Shown here piece by piece: positions 20,292 to 29,044 of a stretch of DNA of 29,044 bases. This stretch comes from Stagonosporopsis chrysanthemi (taxonomy: Eukaryota; Ascomycota; Dothideomycetes; Pleosporales; Didymellaceae). The stretch is from positions 1-29,044 of the forward strand of contig JAFISE010000285.1 in NCBI GenBank assembly GCA_022560025.1. Direction: 5' to 3'. How positions within the stretch are numbered: the stretch's first letter is position 1; each line of letters opens with the position of its first letter. The notes beneath the pieces are model-generated. The model made no database searches. It had not been told where the DNA came from and saw only the letters and a list, made by a program, of their open reading frames with translations. Position numbers and translations under genes: made by a program.

Positions 20292-21910
20292 GGCTGCTGC
20301 TGCGAGGTGGGCGGCGGAGGTTCGGGGGTGCTGCAATGGCCGGCCGCAGCCGGAAGGGCCTCTATGCTGTCAAACTCGCCAATGCGCCTGCGGGAGAGGG
20401 TGCGCGGGAGTTTGGAGACGCGGTAGGCGGACAGCCGGGCGGCAGCAGTGGACGGCGGTGGTGGTGGTGGGTGCGAAGGGGGTGAGGTGTGAGGCCAGCG
20501 AGGAGCGTGGTACGCGGGCGTGCCTATGCAGATATTATGGGACCCCGGACAGCGAGATGGACAGCGCCTCCCATGCAACACCAAGACAGCCTGTGCGGAA
20601 CGAACGTCGGGCGGCGAGCGAGTCTGCAGACTTTGTCGGTGCAGAAGTCGTCGTCCAGATGTCAGCCGTGTCGTCAGGGACCCGGCGGGAATAGAGGGAA
20701 GTGGCGGAGAGCTCGGAGACCTAGCCTCTTGGTCGCGCTCACGCTGATTGCACACACTTGCACGGCTGCGCGTTGCTTACGAGCGCATTCGGCCGGGGTG
20801 CGACGGCGTTTGCACAGTACCGTGCCGAGCGGCCGCGCTAATTGCTGGAGAGCAGCAAAAGGGCTGCAGGGCGAGTACGGCGAGGCTCGTTTTCGTCCGT
20901 GTGCTATGTATGTACTATGTATGTACTGTAGAAGACGTCGCTCGCCCAGGGCCGGCCTGCAGCTGCTGCAGCTGCTCCGCGTTCACGTTCACGTCCGCGT
21001 TCACGCTCACGCTCACGCTCACGCTCACGCTGCGTGGCCTCAGGAGCATCTCGCAGCTGCTATGCACGCAACGCCCGCGACGGGGCCGGTGAGACGCGAC
21101 GCTGCGGCCCTGCGATGCTGCGACGCCCTTGAGGGGTGCGGAGCGTCACTGGTCGCAGCCCTGTGTGTAAGCAGCAGGCCGCCGTGCTTCAGCCCCAGCG
21201 CCCGTCAGCACCCTCACCACTCAGACTCTCAGACACCCTAAACACTGTGTACACTGTACAGTATGAGTGCGCTACTGGTGCCAGCTGGCGTCCTCGAGCG
21301 AAATCTCCAAGACCCGTCAAGTACTGCTCCGTGCCAGCACGGACGCGCCAGGCCTAGCGGCTCGTACGAAACTGCTGTTAATTTGGGCACGGCAGAGGAC
21401 ATGAAGTCTGTGACGGCCCTCGCGCAGGGACGGCACTGTCTCTGCACACGGTGGAACCCGGCAGCGCTCGTGGAGATCAATGCGAAACAATCAAACAGCT
21501 TTGCCATCACTAATGCTGCCATCCACGGTGCATGCCGGAACCGCGCTTCTACTATGCTACTCTATTTGTCGTGCCTGCTGAGCTGCTGAGTCCGGCGCGT
21601 CCTGGACAGCGCGAATCTAGGCGGTGCTCGGATGCGGACCAGCAAGCATTCCGCCGCTGCACGTCGTTGACGAGTCCGTCTCCGTGCGTCATGGCCGCCT
21701 TAGTCCCCTTGCGAAGTAGACCAGATCAGAGTCGATCCCTCATCCACGGGTACCTGAGTAGCGCAGGCGCGCAGCTTCTGGTCCCGTGAGAGCGCGCCGT
21801 TGTGGTCCCATCCCACGCGATCGAGCCAAGCATTCCGGCCTGCCAACGCCCCCACTCATCAATAACGCGTCGCATTGCTCTACGCGCAGAGCAGCTGCCC
21901 TGCTGTCGTC
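20292..21910. promoter_or_regulatory. Divergent promoter region, GC-rich
   Basis: This 1.6-kb gap lies between the flippase (minus) and the 686-aa protein gene (plus), so it should contain both promoters and 5' UTRs. It is GC-rich and has the hexamer array at 20980-21030, a CTGCAGCTGCTGCAGCTGC run just before it, and a TGTACACTGTACA palindrome-like element near 21249-21261. Long open frames here (such as 20489-21241) are repeat- and GC-driven and lack domains. No RNA gene is visible. Confidence 0.55.
20980..21030. repeat. GYTCAC hexamer tandem repeat
   Basis: About eight hexamer units: GTTCAC twice, one divergent GTCCGC, GTTCAC once, then four GCTCAC units and a partial one. It sits in the divergent promoter region. 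Read in one frame it would encode alternating His-Val and His-Ala, but no gene is supported there. Confidence 0.75.
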
Positions 21911-24186
21911 ATGAAGCGGCAGAGCTCATCGAGCAACAAAAGCATCCTCCATTTCTTCAAAAGTGTCCCGCGTGCTTCACAAGAGAGCCCACCAGGTACC
22001 ACGCCTTGTCTTCTTGAGATTCCCATCCGGGTAGTTGCACTGCAGCCTCAGGCTGACCGACCGCACGACAGCAGACACCAGCACCGATCATGTCTCGCAG
22101 CAGCCTACCTCCACAGGCTCAGCGCTGCCTGAACGCGGGCAGTCTTCTGCGGGCCGTCCGTCCGTAGCCTCCCCCTCGCACCCTCCCACAGTAGAAGACG
22201 CGTCAACAACCGACTCCGTGATGACGTCGGTCGAGACACTGCCACCAAACACCTCGCAGACATCTGCAAACTCTGGAACCAGCAAGCGAATCCTGTCAAA
22301 TGGCCGGCAAGTGGTTCTCAACTCCGATTCAGACTCAGATTCAATAGGGGACATCGACTTCGGCCTTCCTGCGCCGAAGTCTAAGCCAGCAACGCACACT
22401 GCTCGGCCGAGTCGCAGGACAGCAATAGACGAGCCTGAGCTGCGCAAACCGCCCAAGTTGGCCAAGACCACTGGCAAGCGATCATTCAACCAGCTCTTGG
22501 AAACAGCACAGAAGAACCTGGACACTGAAAGGACCATTCTAGAACAGAAGGCTAGCCTGGACAAGGTGGACGAACAGCCTGCTCCAACAGCCACAAGCTT
22601 AGACAAGAGCACACTGAAACATGCCATACAAGACGGGGAAGACTCGGATCAAGCTGACCGCCTGTACAAAGCCATGCAGCGGACACATGAAGTACACGCA
22701 CAGACGGCGTATCACTTCTTCGAGCATGCTCCAAGCATATCCGCGCCGCCGTTCCCTAAGTGGTGCTTGCCAGATCATGGCTGGACTGCTTGTTTCGAAG
22801 GTACGAGCTGAGGCTGCTCAATGTTTGACACTGCTGAAATAAATAGACTCATTCACGCGAGATCAAGCCTTCATGACTGGGTTTGCACGCCAAATCTTTC
22901 GTTTACAAACACTACCAAAAGAACTTGCTACGTGGATGATAGATCAGAGTAAGAACGGACACTTCGTTGAAGTACACACGTGCTGACGTACCTCAGTCTA
23001 CCTGGGTCGCAATGTGGCGCTCGATCAGAGGTTCATTGAGATCCTCCAAACAGATGAGGAGCAACTGCAGAGGCAACTCAGTCCAAAGAAACTCGACGCG
23101 ATATTTATATCGATCGGCGCCCAGGTCAATTGCTTCGACACTGACACCGAAATATCGCCATCTGAGTCACAGGCAAACAGAGGTGGAAGCTTACCTTCAT
23201 CGCTGAAACGCATCGCCGCTCTGCTCACAGCTGCTGCCCCTTTGTAAGTCCGCTTGCACAACCACAGCCCGAGACTGATCCCGTGAAGGTTGCATGCGAA
23301 GGCTAGGATCCACGCATTCCACCTACTCTGTCACACTTGCTTAGACGATCGCCTCGTGCTCGATTCAGACGTACTCAACTCGGTGCAAAATGCTATCGAA
23401 GCAGTCATCTGCCAGTACGCTGATAACCGCAAGTTGACCTCTGGCGTAGGAAGCCCTCTACCGGATGATGTACACTCTCTGATTACGTCTCAGCTTACAC
23501 ATGTCATTCCAAAATTGCTCGCGCGCATCACAGATCCTCTTTTGCAGGCAAATCTCGTTCATGCGTTCCCGACAAGATCACCGTTAACAGCTTACTTACA
23601 ACGACATCTGGCTTTGTCGTTTCTGCTCCATCCCCATCTTGTGGATGTACCCCTTGCAAACGCACAACTGCCCGCACTCATCCACAATTACATATCGACG
23701 TCATCACACTGGCACATGAGCGAAGAAACCAACTACAGTTTCGTAGCAGCTCGTCTTGCCCTTCTCGACATCGCAATTGGTCCTGGCCCGCTGACTGTGC
23801 CTTATATGCCACTGATCAGTCCTCCATCCTCAGAGGCAGGCTCGTCGCCACCCCCAGTCCCGACTCCAGCATCTACAAAAGTGCAAGAGTTCAACAAAGA
23901 GGTAGACGCTCTCGCCCAACACATCAAGCTTCTTGGAAACGCCATCGTCGAGACGGGCGCAACCCTCGATCTCACCATCCTCACGGCCAAAGAGCGTAGC
24001 GAGAGGTTGTTCTGGCGCCTGCAACACGCTGTGCGCATAGGCGGAAAGAAGACAGAAGACGTATTCGGAGACGGTGAGGACGCGAACCAATTAAAAGTCA
24101 GAAAGTTCTTCAAGCCGCTGCCGAAGAAGAGCGTGCCAAAAGCGAGCATTTTTGATGATGACGGCGACGTTGGAGTCTCGGCGTAG
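21911..24186 (+). CDS. Putative PCNA-binding genome-stability protein, 686 aa
   Basis: Five exons: 21911-21995 (junction tentative), 22072-22800, 22847-22948, 22997-23243, 23289-24186. Introns are 76, 46, 48 and 45 nt; those at 22801, 22949 and 23244 are clear (splicing gives CFEDSFTRDQAF, WMIDQIYLGRN and APLLHAKAR). The first intron could instead use GTAGTT at 22031. The protein starts MKRQSSSSNKSILHFFK, with a near-PIP box NKSILHFF (9-16), and ends with a canonical PIP box QLKVRKFF (655-662), the PCNA-binding pattern Q-x-x-hydrophobic-x-x-F-F. The motif VVLNSDSDSDS early in exon 2 looks like a SUMO-interacting motif. The N-terminal third is disordered; the rest is helical (from about residue 210). 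The helical part resembles, from memory only, fungal CANIN/SLF2-type proteins that load the SMC5/6 complex; this is a guess. DNA replication or repair is a fair inference from the motifs. It faces the flippase gene across a shared promoter region. Confidence 0.75.
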
Positions 24187-24486
24187 AAGATGAGAAGGCT
24201 ACTTAAGAAGACGCCGGGAAGATGAGATGAATGTACAGCTGGTAGAGCGATGATATACCCAATGCAATACACCAACCACCCCAATTGTGTTTTGACGCGA
24301 GCAGCTCCAACCTGAACCAGCACAAGCGCAATTGTGACCGTCAGGTAAACACACTAGCGAGGCAACGGCACTTGAACAGAACACCGCAAAAAAGACAAAA
24401 TACGAACACCGTTCCCCTCTTTACACCAGCAATTGACGCTAACAGACACTGCTGAGCCTTCCATCACGACACAAACAAACACAGCC

Positions 24487-24541
<55 letters not shown>

Positions 24542-26153
24542 CTGCTTTAAAAAAGGTACCTACCGTTCCTCTTGCTCTGTGTAGCTTTCCAGAAGAGCAA
24601 ACTACAGTACTACAGAAGCACGGCCCGTTTTCTGCACCTGTCTGCTGTCTGCTCTCCGCCGTCTACATACACAACCAGCCCAGCTCCTATACATCCGTAC
24701 ACATCATATGCACGGCTCAGGGGGGATCTACACTCGCACGCCTCGCCCCTCGCTCGCTTAGCATCCCGTACAGAGTAGGTAGGTACTCACTGCTGCCACG
24801 CGGACAATCCTTTCGCGCATGCGACCGAGACAACACACGGCAAAGGAGATATGTACGAAGTAGGATTGATGCATTTGGCAGATTTGTTTCGCGGGATTTA
24901 TGATACGACTTGGCGGGGCTTTGGACGGGACGACATGCGCGTTGGGTGGGCGGCTGCTGTGTAGGGAGGCCCCCGCGTGCAGCGCGTGCTGCAGCGCCAA
25001 GACAGGCTAGAAGAGGAAGTGCGTGATGCTGTGCGCGGGCGTGCATGCGTGCGGGAAGGGGAGGGAGTGGCATGCTGGGAGAGATGTTTTGGCTGGTGGG
25101 TGGATTCCACGCACCGCCAGCGAGAGGGGCACATATGGTGGGCGTCTGTGGGGGTATGGACTGTTGTGGAGAGCAGGTGGAGGGGGTGTTGTACATAGAC
25201 CAGGCGGCCGGCGGCGCGGCTTGGATTGTGTGTGTGTATGTGTGCGTGCTACGTACATACTCACGCACATAGACAGTACACAGTGTGTACAGGTGGTGGC
25301 GAATGAAGCTGCAGTCGGCCGCAACAGCACCAGTCATTACTGTATGTGCGAACACTTCCGCACCACCCCCTCCTGCGTCCTGACTCGCGGCGGAAAACTC
25401 GCACCCACTCAATCCCTCGCAGCAGGCGGTCCTGATTCGCCGACTATCACCACCCCGAAGCCAGGCTGCGAGGCGATGCCGAGCCGTTTGACACCTAGCC
25501 GTTTGGGAAACGTCTGCCCACTACAGTACATACATAGGTACTACGATAACACGATAACACAACACAAGAGACCCTGCGCTGCAAGACGGAGACGGGTGGC
25601 GCGCTCGCGCACAAGGGTCCCGTGTGTGGAGCCCGGAAGTTACGAGGGCCCGTTGGTTGCGACTTGTGCGTTTCAGGCGTGCCGGGTGCCGGGGTCGCGG
25701 GTGGGGAGAGAAAGCGTAGTGGTGGTGGTTGTGACAGCTGTCGCGAGGCTTGGTGTGGTGGCGAGGAAAATACAGGCAAGGCTAGGGGCGGTTTGTGTAG
25801 AGCATTTGGGCACGGCGTGCATTTTTTATTTTTTTTTAAAATGTTTGAGTATATTGCTTTGAGCATCTTGCTTTGAGTATTTTGTATTGTGATAGTCTAC
25901 GAACTGATGTATCTGAACTGATTGGAACTTTGTATAAAGAGAGGTGGATCACCAGCGCCGCTGGCTCCTGTCATTACTGCATCACCTCATCGAAATATGT
26001 GAGGGAAAGAAAGAGACGTTCAGAATTGGGTATATGTCAATCAAATCAGCCGTCCTGTCCCATCTCCTCCAAAACCCACAACCCTCACCTCACCTCGTCC
26101 CCTACTAGTGAGTGCAATCTCCTGCACTTTCTTCGTGCTTACGTTGCAGTGGA
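24187..26153. other. Long gap between convergent genes
   Basis: Almost 2 kb separates the 3' ends of the 686-aa protein gene and the tetraspanin gene. Convergent fungal genes usually lie much closer. It contains the (GA)n tract, TG/CA-rich stretches near 25220-25275 with an 8-bp inverted repeat (25241-25248 with 25262-25269), the palindrome GTACACAGTGTGTAC at 25277-25291 and a poly-T run near 25825. Open frames up to 279 codons (25023-25862) have compositions set by repeats and no domain. A non-coding RNA or a small intron-rich gene could be hidden here; I cannot show one. Confidence 0.5.
24491..24536. repeat. (GA)23 dinucleotide microsatellite
   Basis: A perfect GA run of 46 bp, about 300 bp beyond the stop codon of the 686-aa protein gene. 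On the opposite strand it is a pure pyrimidine CT tract. Such homopurine tracts can form triplex structures and vary in length between strains. Confidence 0.9.
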
Positions 26154-26877
26154 TTAGAAACCACCACCGTTCTTCTCGTCGATGTGCCTGTAGCGTTCCT
26201 GCTCCATCCGGTACTTGAGCACCATGGCCACGCATAGCACGAGAATGAAGTCGACGCCCACAATGCCGAAGGCGGCAGTGAAGATCTGATCGAGGTATCT
26301 GTTGGTGAACGATGAGAAAGGGCCGATGCAGCCGCCCTTCTGGGCTGCTACAAGAGCGTTTGTGCAGGTGGAGTCCTGGACAAAAGGAGGCGTGGTGGCG
26401 TTGACGTATCCGCAGCAGTCGAACTGATGATGGTTAGTATAAGAGATTATGTATATGAGGTTCGATGAAATCCACCTTTTGCTGCAACAGCGACTGGATC
26501 TGTGGTGTCTCACGTCCCCAGAGCACGCTCAGATTCCGGCGGGTCTGTAGTGTCTCAACCCAAATGGCTACGCCCAGTCCGAGCGTGAATGTTGCGCAGA
26601 CGACTACAAGCCATCCTTGTGCGCGGAGCCAGCCTCGATTGGTAGGGAGGAAGAGAGCCGGCAGCGAGAGCAGAAAGGTAGCAAAGACAAAGATGGCATT
26701 GACGACACCAGCTGTCAAGGGGCACTGGCCGAGCAGCAGATTCTGAGTGACATTCTTCACAGTCTGCTCTTCCCGCATGGCAGCCTCGGACATCAACGAA
26801 AAGCCCAAGAGTAACCCTCCACAGCCAGCGAAGAGAAAGTCGAATCCAATGAAGGCCAGCATCAGTTTATTCGGCAT
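26154..26877 (-). CDS. Tetraspanin, PLS1-like, 223 aa
   Basis: Tetraspanins organise membrane microdomains; fungal PLS1 is needed for penetration pegs from appressoria in plant pathogens. Exons 26476-26877 and 26154-26423 flank a 52-nt intron at 26424-26475 with a textbook TACTAAC branch site. The intron falls right before FDCCGY, the tetraspanin CCG signature (137-139). Four hydrophobic segments lie near residues 6-30, 55-77, 88-107 and 180-204, with a large outer loop between the third and fourth. The loop has four cysteines (137, 138, 154, 166) for the two conserved disulphides. N-glycosylation sequons are at N42, N115 and N142. The short cytosolic tail is charged (KYRMEQERYRHIDEKN). Length matches PLS1 (about 225 aa), but I cannot tell PLS1 from other ascomycete tetraspanins by eye, so no symbol is given. 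Confidence 0.85.
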
Positions 26878-28627
26878 GATGGCGGTTTACGAAGAGAATA
26901 GATGCGTCCAGCGGCGAGGAATAGTATGGTAGACTGATGGATTAAAGAAAAGAATGGAAGCCGAGTGCAGCGGAGCCGTCCGGCGTGCTCTCGATGAACT
27001 ACGACAAGTGTAATTATTAGGTATAGTGAAGAAACGAGGAGGAGAGGAAACGGCAGCGACGGCGGGAAAACAGCAAATGCATGGCAACGGCGCAGACGGG
27101 CAGCTCGAGCATTAAGAGGCTCTGCTGGGCGCGTCGCAATCGGACAAAGACGAGGCGTGGGTGGTTTCAGCGGTGTTCGAGCATGTCCGCAGGCGAATCA
27201 CAGCGGTGCGCAGCGACGGTGGTTCGATGTCTGGCGCTGAGACTGTCCGCGACGGTGCGCCTCACGCGATCACGGCCATGGACAGCACAGCAGTATGTAC
27301 GTACGGCCTCAGGCGACGGTGAAGATGTCGTCAGGGCCCCAGATCACGGGGGTTGGTGTTGAGCACCGCGATGCACGCCCGTGCACTGGTGCAGCGACGG
27401 TGTTGGTGGCGCCTGCAGCGAGGGCAGCGCTCGTCCCCGGAGCGATGCCGGGTTTGGCAGGAGCGCTGCAGGATCGGGGCTAGTGCTGATGAGGTCAGCA
27501 GCTAGGCGGCGATGGGTGGTGGCAGTGGGGCAGCGTGCCGCGGTGCGACGGTGAGTGGTGGGAAAAAGCTTGGGCGCGAGATAGAATGGCGCTTTTCGTG
27601 ATGAGGGAAGTGCCCGCTGCTGCTCTGCTCAAAGCGTACTGACAGCTGGGAGCGCGTCGCAAGGGCGCGATATGGGTGTCTACGGGCTCGCCGCAGCGCG
27701 CGCTGCCAGACTGGCGATGCAGGCAGCGCCAGAGGGCTGCCCGCGCCGCTGCGGGCTGCCCATTCCTCTCCAAGCGCGCGATCTGCGATTCAGCGGCGAC
27801 CGGGGTGCACGTTCAAGCGGTCGCCCGCCCCCGTCGCTGCACCCACGGCAGGCGTGTGGTCTGCACTGGCACTGGGCCAACTGGAACTGGGCCACTGGCA
27901 CCAAAGCAGCAGCTATACTTTCCCCTCCGCCGCCCGTTTCACTCTTTCCCCAATCTCTCTCGCTCTTTCCCTCTCTGAGACAGCTCTCTCGCACCTGCAC
28001 CACCCAGCGTGTGCCCTGCGTCGCGCTGCCTATCGCTGCCTTTCTTGCCAGACTCCCGCGGCCAAGCTCCCACAAGCTCCCAGGGCCTCTTAAACCGCAT
28101 CCGGCTGCTGCTCCACCGCGCTGCCCGCCCTCTCTGGTACGTAGGTACGTACTGCACGCTCGCTGCCGGCGCTGCTGTTGTTCGCGGCCTGCGCGCTTTT
28201 GTCGCACCCCAGCCATCCCCCGGCCCGCCGAGCCCTCGCTAGCCCGCCAGTCACGGCCACTGGCCTGCGCGCCCGAGCCCCGAGCAGCGGCCCTGTGCGC
28301 GCTGTGCGGTCCTGGCCGTCTCTTGTTCGCTGCCAGCGCCGTGCAACCGAGCTTTCCTCTCCTTGCATTCCTTGCCCGCCGCATCCAGAGGGTTCAGCAC
28401 CCGCCTCTTAACTTGCCTTGTTCTGTCCCCAAGCGCGCCTGCTTTTCCCCATTCATCGACCCGGCCCTAACCCGACTCCAGACAGGCACAGGCACACCTC
28501 TGCTCGTCGCGTCGTCTGTTTCGCGCTGCCCTCCGCCAAACAGAACGCCGAGCGCTCCCCCCGCAAGCACCCGGCCCAACGCAGTTAGGACCGCCTGCGC
28601 CAAACACCAAACACCACCACTCCGACC
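26878..28627. promoter_or_regulatory. Divergent region between tetraspanin and MCM1-type genes
   Basis: This 1.75-kb stretch must hold both promoters and 5' leaders. It contains five identical GCGACGGTG 9-mers (27213-27553) and a pyrimidine-rich stretch at about 27915-27985, typical of promoters and transcription starts in filamentous fungi. GTACGTAGGTACGTAC near 28138 contains donor-like GTACGT sites, so a 5' UTR intron is possible. The long open frame at 27672-28868 is Pro/Ala/Arg-rich, overlaps the MADS-box exon in another frame and is not called. Confidence 0.6.
27213..27553 (+). repeat. Five dispersed copies of GCGACGGTG
   Basis: Exact copies start at 27213, 27249, 27313, 27394 and 27545, all on the same strand, with spacings of 36, 64, 81 and 151 bp. 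Two copies extend to GCAGCGACGGTG. They are not in tandem and flanks differ, so they look more like repeated binding sites or a decayed repeat than a microsatellite. Confidence 0.8.
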
Positions 28628-28873
28628 ATGGCCAGCGAAATCACCGAGCACGACCAGAACGCGTCGCCCCAGCTGCACGACGACGGCAATGGCGCCCTCA
28701 ATGCCGCCGACGCCAACCGCGGCACCAAGCGCCCACGCCCGGCGGCCGACGACGACGACGACGACGACGACAAGCCTGGCCGCGAGCGCAGGAAGATTGA
28801 GATCAAGTTTATCCAGGACAAGTCGCGTCGCCACATCACCTTCTCCAAGCGCAAGGCCGGCATCATGAAGAAG
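28628..28873 (+). CDS. MCM1: MCM1/SRF-type MADS-box transcription factor, first exon only
   Basis: MCM1 is an essential fungal regulator that binds CC(A/T)6GG-like sites and works with partner factors in mating, cell-cycle and arginine control. The ATG at 28628 opens an 82-codon exon: an acidic disordered leader with eight consecutive Asp (41-48, encoded by a GAC repeat), then the start of the MADS box (GRERRKIEIKFIQDKSRRH, TFSKRKAGIMKK, residues 51-82). This matches the SRF/MCM1 type rather than the MEF2 type. A GTACGT donor follows AAG AAG at 28874, an intron position inside the MADS box. The rest (dimerisation half and the C-terminal region) lies beyond the contig end. The leader lengthens the N-terminus relative to yeast Mcm1. 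Confidence 0.92.
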
Positions 28874-29044
28874 GTACGTGCTGATGCCTGCGTCACTGAC
28901 TGAGACTGCGCGCCGCCGCCGCCGCCGCCGCCTGCATGGGGGGGGGGGGGGGGGGGCGCCGGGGGGGAGGGGGGGGTGGGGGGGGGGGGGGGGTTGGCCG
29001 CCCCGCACCCGCTCCCCCGCGGGGCCTGGGGGGCGCGGCCCCCG
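28874..29044. other. Start of MCM1 intron running into poly-G contig end
   Basis: The intron begins GTACGTGCTGATGCC and contains a GCC/CCG trinucleotide run (28912-28931). From 28938 the sequence becomes poly-G with interruptions, like the left end, and the last 50 bases are extremely GC-rich. No AG acceptor and second exon can be trusted here. I read this as degraded assembly at a contig end. Confidence 0.7.

Noticed and set aside
25023..25862. A 279-codon open frame in the convergent gap
   Set aside because: It is dominated by TG-repeat-derived Val/Cys and Arg/Gly stretches, and it contains no recognisable domain.
27221..27235. A GGTTCGA stretch resembling a tRNA T-loop
   Set aside because: The following bases do not complete a T-arm and no acceptor stem or anticodon arm can be paired around it.
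27672..28868. A 398-codon Pro/Ala-rich plus-strand frame overlapping the MADS-box exon
   Set aside because: The composition follows local GC content, and the frame runs through the MADS-box exon in the wrong phase.

Overview
The window looks like one contig from a filamentous ascomycete, most likely Pezizomycotina. Genes carry short GT-AG introns (mostly 41-90 nt) with CTGAC/CTAAC-like branch sites, third codon positions are GC-rich, and genes sit on both strands 0.1-2 kb apart. Recognisable families (SEN1, a DNF-type P4-ATPase flippase, a PLS1-like tetraspanin, an MCM1-type MADS factor) all fit that group. Class-level placement (perhaps Dothideomycetes) is only an impression. Both ends dissolve into poly-G, which looks like a short-read assembly artefact and not telomere.

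Layout. 1-1314: low-complexity DNA with several short tandem repeats and no gene. 1315-3659 (-): an unrecognised gene that I read as one multi-exon gene although it breaks into two open frames. 3812-4666 (-): a short-chain dehydrogenase/reductase. 4898-7195 (-): a long, mostly disordered unknown protein with a C-terminal coiled coil. 8482-14545 (-): a complete SEN1-type RNA/DNA helicase of 1957 aa in three exons, including a 26-nt first coding exon. 15422-20291 (-): a complete P4-ATPase lipid flippase of 1570 aa in four exons. 20292-21910: a GC-rich divergent promoter region. 21911-24186 (+): a 686-aa protein in five exons, unrecognised for certain, with PCNA-binding-type motifs at both ends and a SUMO-interaction-like motif. 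24187-26153: an unusually long gap between convergent genes, containing a (GA)n tract. 26154-26877 (-): a tetraspanin. 26878-28627: a divergent region holding five identical 9-mers. 28628 to the end (+): the first exon of an MCM1/SRF-type MADS-box factor, cut off by the contig end.

The genes do not form a pathway or cluster; this is an ordinary housekeeping stretch. Four helicase, flippase, dehydrogenase and unknown genes run head-to-tail on the minus strand. I found no mobile element, CRISPR array, tRNA or rRNA, and no clearly new system. The most interesting signals are short linear-motif arrays: a run of tandem SUMO-consensus tetrapeptides in the SEN1 tail, a heptapeptide array matching the flippase-kinase consensus in the P4-ATPase tail, paired PIP boxes in the 686-aa protein, and the 9-mer array upstream of the tetraspanin and MCM1 genes.
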